Positions 1 to 6,560 of a DNA stretch of 6,560 nt are shown one piece after another; within the stretch, counting starts at the first letter, position 1; each line of letters begins with the position of its first letter. Location: the NCBI GenBank assembly GCA_020432595.1, contig JAGQGA010000314.1, positions 1 through 6,560 of the forward strand. The letters run 5' to 3'. The position numbers and the translations under genes are program-made. The notes beneath the pieces are model-generated. The model worked only from the letters and a program-made list of their open reading frames with translations. It made no database searches and was not told the DNA's origin. Source of the stretch: Anaerolineales bacterium (lineage in GTDB: Bacteria > Chloroflexota > Anaerolineae > Promineifilales > Promineifilaceae).

Positions 1-234
1 AAAAATGGTCGCTACGGTAAAGATAACGGTATTTTTGATGTAACTAACGTAACTTTTGGTGGATGTCAAGATGGTTGTGTAATTATCAAGACCCACCCAA
101 TTAACTTCGGTGGTATAGCTGTTCCAATCTGTAAAGGCGTAATAAAAACCCATGATGCTGGGCAGCACAAAGAACACACCATACAGAATCAATGCAGCGA
201 TGACAAAATAGAAAGGATAAGTTTTATCTTTCAT
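1..234 (-). CDS. Sugar ABC transporter permease, MalF/UgpA type (N-terminal part, runs off the left edge)
   Basis: Reading the minus strand from the ATG at 234-232 gives 78 uninterrupted codons with no stop before the window edge, so only the N-terminus is present. The product begins MKDKTYPFYF and has a hydrophobic first helix at about residues 8-28. It continues with a P-S-I-M-G-F-Y-Y-A-F-T-D-W stretch (about 25-37) and V-G-L-D-N-Y (about 47-52). Pro-x-x-x-G-x-x-x-(S/A)FTDW followed by (V/F)GLDNY is the usual start of the MalF/UgpA-type inner-membrane subunit of carbohydrate uptake ABC transporters (family knowledge). It lies 151 nt downstream of the binding-protein gene on the same strand, as in many CUT1 operons, and probably shares its transcript. 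The ribosome-binding site is weak (ATAGG about 6 nt before ATG), which would suit a lower expression level than the binding protein. The transported sugar cannot be told. Confidence 0.88.
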   Translation of the reverse strand, partial: MKDKTYPFYFVIAALILYGVFFVLPSIMGFYYAFTDWNSYTTEVNWVGLDNYTTILTSTKSYVSYIKNTVIFTVATIF

Positions 235-296
235 GATTTGCCTATTGTCGCCGATTGAGCTTTTCCTGACACCCAATCGAACTATAGCTTATAAGG

Positions 297-344
297 GATT
301 GGAGATTGGAGATTAGCCCAATCTCTAATCTCTAATCTCCAATC
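297..344. repeat. Mirrored heptamer array forming a 20-bp hairpin between binding protein and permease
   Basis: The left block has GATTGGA at 297-303 and 304-310, then GATTAGC. The right block (321-341) has ATCTCTA, ATCTCTA, ATCTCCA, which is the same heptamer family in inverted orientation. Arms 297-316 and 325-344 pair over 20 bp with one mismatch (308/333) around an 8-nt loop. Neither strand has a T-run directly after the stem, so it is not a canonical intrinsic terminator. In the gap between a binding protein and its permease, such a stem could protect the upstream mRNA from 3' exonucleases or partly attenuate transcription and so favour the binding protein (inference). It may equally be a dispersed genomic repeat. 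Confidence 0.8.
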
Positions 345-358
345 TTCGTTGCTAATGC

Positions 359-377
359 TAATCTCTTTAGGAGATTA
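359..377 (-). other. Small hairpin just after the binding-protein stop codon
   Basis: TAATCTC (359-365) and GAGATTA (371-377) are perfect 7-bp arms around a 5-nt loop, beginning 8 nt past the stop codon of the lipoprotein gene. The arm sequence is the same GAGATT(A) unit as in the larger array at 297-344, so both probably have one origin. The stem is AT-rich, short and lacks a following U-tract, so a terminator role is unlikely. A role in mRNA 3'-end stability is possible but unproven. Confidence 0.55.
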
Positions 378-385
378 CGTCTTAT

Positions 386-1852
386 TTATTGTCCCCAAGC
401 AGGATCCGAAGCGGTAGCGGCCATTTCCGCCCGACGTTGATCTATGCTTTGCAGCACCTCATCGGCCGTCATGGAACCGATGAACATGGATTCTAAATCC
501 CGACCAATGTCCATCCATTGCGGATTGACATAGTTGACAACATCTTGATAAACAATAGATTCTGCGGGATAAGCGGCCAGGTATTCTTGCTGTTCAGGTG
601 TCCATTTTGACTGGAGACCTGAGAAGTTGAGGTCGGCAAATTCGCTGGTGTTATCCAACAGGTATTGCAGGTTTTCCGGTTCCATCAGGAAGGCCAAGTA
701 TTGTTTGGCTTCTTCGATGTGTTCGGAGCCGGAGTAGATGAATTTGCTGGGGCCGGCCGGATGGGCAGGAGACAATTGGTTATCCACCAGTGGAATGGGG
801 AAGAAGCCAAAAGTATTTGCGGCTACACCATATTCTGCTTCGATGGAAACAGGTGTGGTGAGGGTGGTGAGGGCCATGGCATACTCACCATTGGCGAGCT
901 TTGCGTTGGCATCGGCGAAAGCATCGGACAGAGCATTATCGCCAAAGCAGCCCATGTCGTACAGCTCTTGCAATTGGGTTAAGGCTTCGGACATGATAGC
1001 CACGTCGGCAAATTGGGTTTCGTTGGCGTTTAATTGAGCGGCCAGACCAGGATCGGCTTGTTCAAAACGGGGGCCAATCATCGGGAACCATAGGACGTGA
1101 TGCCAACCATCAGAGATGGGTTGATAAACGGGGACGATGCCATTGCCATTGTCCATGATTGTTTGGCAGGCTGCTTTGAATTCTTCATAGGAGGCGGGGA
1201 CGCTGATGCCCAAATCGGCAAAGATGTCTTTGTTGTAGACCATGATGAAGTAGTTGGAAGCTACGATGTCCCAGATTTCTGCGCCGTAAACACGGCCGTT
1301 TAAGCTAACCATTTCCAGGGCAAGCGGGTCCATACGTTGTGTCCATTCTTGATCAGTCAAATCTACCGCATTTTCTTCAACATTATAGAGAACTTTCAGG
1401 TCTGTTTGTCCACTCTGTCCACCAAAAATATCGGGGCCTTCGCCAGCGTTCAGCTTGGTGGTAAGAACGTTGAAATATTGATCGGCAGGCAAAATCTGAT
1501 AATCAACATGAATACCAGTTTCTGCCTCAAATTGGGCGGCGAGTTCCAGTTCAGCATCCTTAATCCAGCCCTGGCTGGCCATATAGGTAATCGTTACGCT
1601 TTCTTGCGCAGGTTCTTCAGCGGCGGGTTCTTCGGCGGCGGGTTCCTCGGCGGCGGGTTCCTCAGCAGCGGGTTCTTCGGCAGCGGGTTCCTCAGCAACA
1701 GGTTCTTCGGCAGCGGGTTCTTCAGCAGCGGGTTCCTCGGCGGTCGTTGAAGGTTCTTCGGCTGGGGCGGCTGGCGCAGAGCCACCACAGCTAACAACTA
1801 GCAGGGCAACCATCCATAATAAAAAGATGGTGCAAACTGTTTTTTTCATCAT
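386..1852 (-). CDS. Extracellular solute-binding lipoprotein, family 1 (sugar ABC transporter)
   Basis: This 488-residue protein captures the substrate outside the membrane and delivers it to the ABC permease encoded next. Residues 1-22 form a lipoprotein signal: two Lys, a hydrophobic core and lipobox V-V-S-C with the lipidated Cys at 22, followed by G-G. Residues 38-82 are nine A-E-E-P-A-type pentapeptides, an acidic flexible stalk. The binding domain fills about 86-488. It includes ITYMASQGW, A-A-Q-F-E-A-E-T-G-I (N-lobe helix 1), GPDIF, and YNKDIFADLGI..P.SYEEF at about 206-225, the hallmark of SBP family 1 (SBP_bac_1). The mature domain has the usual size of about 400 residues. The first of two adjacent ATGs is chosen because GGAGG (1864-1860) lies 7 nt before it. 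A LacI-like palindrome lies about 150 nt upstream. Ligand specificity is not readable. An oligosaccharide or sugar is likely from the family and the MalF-type partner. Confidence 0.95.
   Translation of the reverse strand: MMKKTVCTIFLLWMVALLVVSCGGSAPAAPAEEPSTTAEEPAAEEPAAEEPVAEEPAAEEPAAEEPAAEEPAAEEPAAEEPAQESVTITYMASQGWIKDAELELAAQFEAETGIHVDYQILPADQYFNVLTTKLNAGEGPDIFGGQSGQTDLKVLYNVEENAVDLTDQEWTQRMDPLALEMVSLNGRVYGAEIWDIVASNYFIMVYNKDIFADLGISVPASYEEFKAACQTIMDNGNGIVPVYQPISDGWHHVLWFPMIGPRFEQADPGLAAQLNANETQFADVAIMSEALTQLQELYDMGCFGDNALSDAFADANAKLANGEYAMALTTLTTPVSIEAEYGVAANTFGFFPIPLVDNQLSPAHPAGPSKFIYSGSEHIEEAKQYLAFLMEPENLQYLLDNTSEFADLNFSGLQSKWTPEQQEYLAAYPAESIVYQDVVNYVNPQWMDIGRDLESMFIGSMTADEVLQSIDQRRAEMAATASDPAWGQ
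1607..1741 (-). repeat. Nine in-frame 15-bp tandem repeats encoding the A-E-E-P-A stalk
   Basis: The plus strand shows the 15-bp unit GGTTCYTCRGCRGCG repeated nine times with scattered, mostly synonymous differences. One unit carries a Val (AEEPV, residues 48-52 of the lipoprotein). Because the unit is a multiple of three, copy-number change by slippage would lengthen or shorten the stalk without breaking the frame. Acidic Pro-rich spacers after the lipidated Cys are common in Chloroflexota binding proteins (from general knowledge). They would hold the domain away from the membrane. Confidence 0.9.
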
Positions 1853-2380
<528 letters not shown>

Positions 2381-2395
2381 TAGAGGATATTTGAA

Positions 2396-3412
2396 ATGGA
2401 CTATGTAAAACTTGGTAATACGGGAATGGATGTTTCGCCGATTTGCCTGGGCTGTATGAGCTTTGGCACGGCCGAAGGCTGGGTTCACAATACGTGGGCA
2501 CTCGATGAGGAAGGCAGTCGCACCATCATCAAACGGGCGTTGGATTTAGGGGTCAACTTTTTTGACACCGCCAATGTTTATGCACGGGGTGTTAGCGAGG
2601 AGATTCTGGGTCGTGCCTTGAAGGATTATGCCAATCGGGATGAAGTGGTCATCGCTACCAAGGTGCATGGCAAAATGCACGAGGGGGCCAATGGGTCTGG
2701 CCTTTCTCGCAAAGCCATCCTGAGCGAAATTGATAAAAGCCTCAAGCGGCTTGGCACAGATTATGTAGACCTCTATATCATCCACCGCTGGGATTACAAC
2801 ACCCCCATCGAAGAGACGATGGCGGCTTTGCATGATGTGGTCAGAGCGGGCAAGGCACGGTATATCGGAGCATCGGCCATGTATGCGATTCAGTTCCAGA
2901 AAGCATTGCATGTGGCGGAAAAGAATGGCTGGACGCGCTTTGTTTCTATGCAGAACCATTACAACCTGCTCTACCGTGAAGAAGAGCGGGAGATGATGCC
3001 GCTTTGTGCTGAAGAAAAAATCGCTGTCACCCCCTACAGCCCGTTGGCCTCGGGTCGCTTGGCACGAGCCACCAGTGAAACCAGCACACGCCACGAAACT
3101 GACCCGGTGGCCAAGATGAAATATGATGCTACGGCTGAATCTGACCAGGCGATTATTGATCGGGTGACTGAGGTGGGGGAAAGACAGGGTATTCCGATGG
3201 CGCACGTCTCTTTGGCTTGAATGCTGCACAAAAATCCAGTCGTTGCGCCTGTGATTGGGGCGACAAAGCTCTCTCATCTGGAGAGCGCGGTGGCAGCGGC
3301 CTCTGTTAAGCTAACGGCCGAAGATATTGCTTATTTGGAGGAGCCGTATGTGCCGCATCCTGTGGTGGGTTTGATTCCTTATGGTGGTCAGTTGTTGAGT
3401 GCGCGGCGATAG
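2396..3412 (+). pseudogene. Aldo/keto reductase interrupted by one in-frame TGA at codon 275
   Basis: An NAD(P)H-dependent TIM-barrel carbonyl reductase of the bacterial YajO/IolS-like type. The full frame encodes 338 codons, normal for the group. The catalytic tetrad is complete: D57 and Y62 (FFDTANVY), K89 (IATKV) and H130 (LYIIHRWD). Later landmarks are QNHYNLLYREEE (about 186-197) and TPYSPLASGRL (about 212-222). Translation stops at TGA (3218-3220), where the family has Trp in S-L-A-W-M-L. The same frame continues with M-L-H-K-N-P-V-V-A-P-V-I-G-A-T-K-L-S-H-L-E, the final strand and cofactor-phosphate loop, to TAG at 3410-3412. The 274-residue product would lack this NADP-binding end. GAGGA 8 nt before the ATG supports the start. 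The ATG immediately after the TGA could allow reinitiation of a 63-residue C-terminal piece. A sequencing error or very recent nonsense mutation is likely. The physiological substrate is unknown. Confidence 0.85.
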
Positions 3413-3440
3413 GTGTGTGGTGGGTGGTGGGGAAACGGCT

Positions 3441-3860
3441 TTTGTGGGCAGGCATTTCTCTGCGCCAGCCATCACCAACAACCCACGCCCCCTTTCAACC
3501 CCACACCCCCGCATCATGATTGGCGGCACAGGGGCAAAGAAAACGCTGCGGATGGTAGCGCAATATGCCGATGCCTGTAACATCGGTGATTGGGTCGGCA
3601 ACGATAACATGCAAAAAGCCCTCGATGATCTCAAAGGGCATTGCGAAAGGCTAGGACGCGATTAAGATACCATCGAGAAAACGTCACTTTGCACCGTGAA
3701 TTTGTCTGGAGATGATACGGTCGTTAGCATCATCAACCGCATCCAAGAACTCGCCGCAATGGGTTTCACCCACACCATCTTCAACATGCCCGATGTGTAC
3801 AAAATCACCCCGCTGGAAACCTTTGCGAACGAAATCATCCCGGCGGTGGCTGAACTCTAA
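3441..3860 (+). pseudogene. C-terminal relic of an LLM-class (F420/FMN-dependent) oxidoreductase with an internal stop
   Basis: From about 3441 one frame reads F-V-G-R-H-F, then N-N-P-R-P-L-S-T-P-H-P-R-I-M-I-G-G-T-G and K-K-T-L-R-M-V-A-Q-Y-A-D-A-C-N. This is the typical C-terminal half of luciferase-like monooxygenase family (LLM) oxidoreductases, where NPRP..PHP.I.IGG and ADA.N are hallmarks. The frame hits TAA at 3663-3665 within G-R-D-stop-D-T-I-E-K-T, where relatives usually have Tyr. It then continues cleanly through G-F-T-H-T-I-F-N-M-P and A-N-E-I-I-P-A-V-A-E-L to TAA at 3858-3860. The N-terminal half or more of the usual enzyme of about 300 residues is absent. The relic begins some 30 nt after the aldo/keto reductase stop, in a G/T-rich stretch that is probably a deletion junction. 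No activity is expected. Confidence 0.85.
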
Positions 3861-3884
3861 AACACGTAGAACCAGGGAATTTCT

Positions 3885-6197
3885 ATGACACAAGTAACAG
3901 CACCCCCGATTGAACCAAGTGTGAGAATGAAACGCACGGTGGCTTTTGGCGTAACGGCCGTTTTCATCACCCAATTCGTCAGCTTTCTATTCATCAACGC
4001 CAAAAACATCGCCACGCCGCAAATGATCGCCGAGTTCGATGGCATGTCGCTGTTTGCCTGGCTCATCGCCCTGCCCGCTCTCGCTGGCTCAATCTCCACG
4101 CTGCTCTTGGGCAAGCTCTCAGACATATATGGCCGTCGCACCATTCTCCTGCTCTGCATCGGCATTCTTATACTGGGATTAGGTCTTACCACGCAAAGCA
4201 CCTCGATGGTCTTTCTGGTGGCCACAGCAACCTTCATGAGCATCGGCCATTTCCCCATCGTCCCCTTTTGTTTTGCCACCATCGGCGATCTCTTTGACCC
4301 AACTGAGCGAGCCAAATGGACGGGTCTGCTCAGTCTGCCTGGTGGCGTTGCCGCCCTGATCGGCCCTGTGCTAGGGGGGATTGTTACCGAAAGTGTGGTA
4401 GGTTGGCGCGGCCTCTATTGGGGCGCGATCCCGCTCATGCTCGTAGCGGCTGTCTTGATCGCCCTTACCTTTCCCAAAAATGCCCAACAGATAAAACCGA
4501 AAATTGATTGGTTTGGTGCCTTGGCAATGGCAGTCGCCACGACGACGCTCATCATCGGCTTCTCCCGTGTAGGTGTGCAGGGTCAGATCGGGATCGGTGT
4601 CATCCTGCTGATCATTTCCGCCATCGCCTGGGTCGGCTTCGTCCAGATCGAGAAGCGAGCCGAAGCCCCCATCCTAGACCCACAGGTACTCTTCAACCGC
4701 ACCTTTATGACCGCCGCTGGCACCGGGATGCTGTCGTTCTTTGGGATGCTGGGCATCATGGCTTATTCGCCCATCTTCGTGCAGCAGGTGATGCAGATTA
4801 GCCCAGCCGTCAGCGGCTCAATGCTGACACCCTATACGGTACTCGTGGCCTTTATGGGCATCCCCGTCGGTTTTCTGATTGCCAAAACCAAAAAATACAA
4901 GTGGTTGTACCTCATCGGCTACCCCATTGTGACGTTGGCCCTATTTGCGATGTGGCGTTTTACCGCCAGCACACCGATTTGGCTCTACGTCCTCGTCACC
5001 TCTGTAGCCGCCTTTGGCCTAGGAGTCATTCCCACCGTTAATACACTGGTGGCTCAATTTTCCGTTCCCAGACGACTGCTCGGTGTGGCCGTTGGGGCCA
5101 TCTTCTTCTTCCAAATGATCGGGATCGCCGTCGCGCCAGCCATCCTCGGTCTGGCCCAAAGCACCGCCCCCGACCTAGAAAGCGGTTTGAAGCTCGTCTT
5201 CCTGATGGGGGCGGTGGCGATGACGATCTCAACGCTCTTAATCACGACTATTCCCCAAATTTCTGTGGATGACGAAGTGCCTGACAAAGCTGCGCCCAGC
5301 CGGCTGCCCTTCCCTATGGATATTGACACCCTCCGCGCATTGCTGGCCGAACGGGACAGCTTCAGCGTTCTGGAAACGGTGGATGTACAAACGGGGGCAA
5401 GAACCATCCTGCATGAATTCGATACCGTTGTCTCTGCGCCGAACTGGACGAAAGACGGCCGTTTTCTTATATACGACAGTCGGGGGCGGCTATATACCTA
5501 CGAATTGGCGACGGGCGCAATCGGTCATCTCGACACCGATTTTGCCATTGACTGCACCAATGACCATCTGCTCTCGCCCGACAACAGCCAACTCGCCATC
5601 AGCCATTTCACCAACGAAGATGCCGCCGCCCGCATTTATAGGCTCCCCTTAGCCGGTGGCAGCCCAACCCTGATTACCGAAAAAGGGCCAAGCTATCTGC
5701 ACGGCTGGTCGCCGGACGGTAAACACCTGGTCTATTGCGGTGAGCGGAACGGGCAGTATGACATCTACACGATTTCGGTGAACGGTGGCCCGGAAACGCA
5801 GCTAACAAACGAACCAGGGCTGGACGATGGCCCGGAGTATGCGCCAGACGGCCGTACCATCTGGTTCAACTCCGTTCGCAGCGGCTTGATGCAAATCTGG
5901 CGCATGGAGGCCGACGGCTCAAACCCGACGCACATCATCAAGGAGGAGGCCAACTGCTGGTTCCCGCACATCTCGCCGGATGGCAAGTGGGTGGCTTACA
6001 TTGCTTATGGCAAAGAGGATGTGGAACCGGGCGATCATCCGCCGAACAGGGATATTGAGATTCGTCTCATGCCTGCTACTGGCGGTGTCTCCAAAACCAT
6101 CGTCAAGCTGTTCGGTGGACAAGGCACAATGAACGTGAATTCCTGGTCACCCGACAGTCGCACGCTGGCGTTCGTGTCTTATCGGTTGAAAGAATGA
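3885..6197 (+). CDS. MFS exporter (DHA2-like, 14 helices) fused to a C-terminal TolB-like beta-propeller
   Basis: Residues 1-460 form a major facilitator permease with about 14 hydrophobic helices. Motif A is G-K-L-S-D-I-Y-G-R-R-T (76-86), antiporter motif C is G-P-V-L-G-G (160-165), and G-W-R-G-L-Y-W (173-179) is typical of DHA2/EmrB-QacA proton-driven drug exporters. After a linker (about 461-492), residues 493-770 carry six PD40/WD40-like blades: A-P-N-W-T-K-D-G (518-525), L-S-P-D-N (563-567), W-S-P-D-G (608-612), Y-A-P-D-G (652-656), I-S-P-D-G (696-700) and W-S-P-D-S (754-758). The end FVSYRLKE is as in stand-alone TolB-like proteins. With 14 helices and a cytoplasmic N-terminus, the propeller should be cytoplasmic, unlike periplasmic TolB (inference). 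The frame is unbroken and no SD precedes the only Met near the junction (M478). AGGGA 6 nt before ATG supports the start, 24 nt after the LLM relic. The substrate and the propeller's role are unknown. Confidence 0.88.
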   Translation: MTQVTAPPIEPSVRMKRTVAFGVTAVFITQFVSFLFINAKNIATPQMIAEFDGMSLFAWLIALPALAGSISTLLLGKLSDIYGRRTILLLCIGILILGLGLTTQSTSMVFLVATATFMSIGHFPIVPFCFATIGDLFDPTERAKWTGLLSLPGGVAALIGPVLGGIVTESVVGWRGLYWGAIPLMLVAAVLIALTFPKNAQQIKPKIDWFGALAMAVATTTLIIGFSRVGVQGQIGIGVILLIISAIAWVGFVQIEKRAEAPILDPQVLFNRTFMTAAGTGMLSFFGMLGIMAYSPIFVQQVMQISPAVSGSMLTPYTVLVAFMGIPVGFLIAKTKKYKWLYLIGYPIVTLALFAMWRFTASTPIWLYVLVTSVAAFGLGVIPTVNTLVAQFSVPRRLLGVAVGAIFFFQMIGIAVAPAILGLAQSTAPDLESGLKLVFLMGAVAMTISTLLITTIPQISVDDEVPDKAAPSRLPFPMDIDTLRALLAERDSFSVLETVDVQTGARTILHEFDTVVSAPNWTKDGRFLIYDSRGRLYTYELATGAIGHLDTDFAIDCTNDHLLSPDNSQLAISHFTNEDAAARIYRLPLAGGSPTLITEKGPSYLHGWSPDGKHLVYCGERNGQYDIYTISVNGGPETQLTNEPGLDDGPEYAPDGRTIWFNSVRSGLMQIWRMEADGSNPTHIIKEEANCWFPHISPDGKWVAYIAYGKEDVEPGDHPPNRDIEIRLMPATGGVSKTIVKLFGGQGTMNVNSWSPDSRTLAFVSYRLKE

Positions 6198-6221
6198 GGG
6201 TGCTGGCCAGCCCGTCGAGTC

Positions 6222-6278
6222 AGACCTGTCAGATTTTCTTTCATTGCTGAGCTACCCTAAAGAAAACCTCACAGGTCT
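6222..6278. repeat. Nested palindromic repeat at the convergent junction
   Basis: Arms 6222-6241 (starting AGACCTGT) and 6259-6278 (ending ACAGGTCT) pair over 20 bp with two mismatches (6230/6270 and 6233/6267). Each arm contains its own near-palindrome, ACCTGTCAGAT and ACCTCACAGGT, so a cruciform or branched fold is possible. It sits 24 nt after the MFS-TolB stop and 16 nt beyond the DUF2200 stop, a place where REP-like elements often occur. The strong stem could halt transcription from both sides, but there is no U-run after it on either strand, so it is not a classical intrinsic terminator. Confidence 0.75.
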
Positions 6279-6294
6279 AGGCAAACGATACGAG

Positions 6295-6560
6295 TTATTG
6301 CCGCAGAATCTTTGCCATCGCCTTGCCTTTAGCCAGCTCATCAATCAGCTTGTCTAAATGGCGTATTTTTTGCATCAGCGGGTCTTCGATTTCTTCTACA
6401 CGAATACCGCACACAACACCTTTGATGAGCGAACTATTCGGATGATAGGCTGGGGCTTGGGCAAAAAAGGTTTCAAAATCGTTTTCCTGTTCGATTTGTT
6501 GTTGTAAACCCGCTTGGTCATAACCTGTCAACCAGCAAATGATTTGGTCAACTTCCTCTT
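6295..6560 (-). CDS. DUF2200 family protein (N-terminus beyond the right edge)
   Basis: Reading leftwards from the window edge gives 88 codons ending in TAA (6297-6295). The frame is open to the right edge: [10 protein letters not shown] precedes T-G-Y-D-Q-A-G-L. The TTG at 6531-6529 is an internal Leu and should not be taken as the start. The sequence [37 protein letters not shown] and the charged tail [22 protein letters not shown] match my recollection of DUF2200. That is a small soluble protein of about 115-120 residues and unknown function, so about 30 residues lie outside the window. It converges on the MFS-TolB gene and shares no operon with anything visible here. Confidence 0.88.
   Translation of the reverse strand, partial: EEVDQIICWLTGYDQAGLQQQIEQENDFETFFAQAPAYHPNSSLIKGVVCGIRVEEIEDPLMQKIRHLDKLIDELAKGKAMAKILRQ

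Noticed and set aside
1607..1741. Possible CRISPR array
   Set aside because: The 15-bp units are contiguous with no spacers and are in frame within a lipoprotein gene.
1337..1750. Plus-strand frame rich in Gly-Phe repeats (GGFFGG type)
   Set aside because: It is the antisense reading of the lipoprotein's 15-bp repeats and binding domain. It has no start signal and no family motif.
3218..3220. Genetic code with TGA read as Trp
   Set aside because: Trp is TGG throughout the neighbouring genes, the MFS-TolB gene ends properly at TGA, and the LLM relic is broken by TAA, which such a code would not explain.
2546..3277. 243-codon minus-strand frame opposite the aldo/keto reductase
   Set aside because: It overlaps a strongly conserved plus-strand enzyme, has no ribosome-binding site and shows no recognisable domain.
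3411..3434. G-rich stretch as a G-quadruplex
   Set aside because: Most G-runs are only two bases, so any quadruplex would be weak, and there is no functional context.

Overview
The window most resembles chromosomal DNA of a free-living Chloroflexota bacterium (Anaerolineae-like). This is an inference from three things: a lipoprotein linker built of A-E-E-P-A repeats behind a C-G-G lipobox, a relic of an F420-type LLM oxidoreductase, and short GGAGATT-type intergenic repeats. No rRNA, tRNA, CRISPR array or transposase is visible, and taxonomy cannot be proven from this sequence alone.

Left part (1-2040, minus strand): the start of a carbohydrate ABC-transporter operon. A family 1 solute-binding lipoprotein (386-1852) is followed by the first 78 codons of a MalF/UgpA-type permease (1-234), which runs off the left edge. 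The gap between them holds two inverted blocks of a 7-bp repeat and a second small hairpin. Upstream of the lipoprotein lies a 32-bp CG-centred palindrome (2004-2035) that looks like a LacI-family operator, so the transporter is probably induced by its sugar.

Middle part (about 2100-3860, plus strand): three damaged oxidoreductase genes in a row. The first is a C-terminal relic of an aldo/keto reductase, frameshifted by a duplicated TATG. The second is an almost full-length aldo/keto reductase of a different subfamily, interrupted by TGA where a Trp codon is expected. The third is a C-terminal relic of an LLM-class flavin/F420 oxidoreductase, interrupted by TAA where a Tyr codon is expected. 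Their reading frames are otherwise well preserved, so the decay looks recent, or some of it could be sequencing error.

Right part (3885-6560): an intact 770-residue gene joins a 14-helix DHA2-type MFS exporter to a six-bladed TolB-like (PD40) beta-propeller, an unusual architecture and the most interesting protein here. It converges on a DUF2200 gene (minus strand, N-terminus beyond the right edge). The junction between them carries a nested palindrome of about 57 bp.

The sugar uptake operon and the redox/efflux block are divergently oriented. Nothing in the sequence ties them to one pathway. The palindrome ACGGCCGT and its one-mismatch variants also recur through the window more often than base composition predicts.
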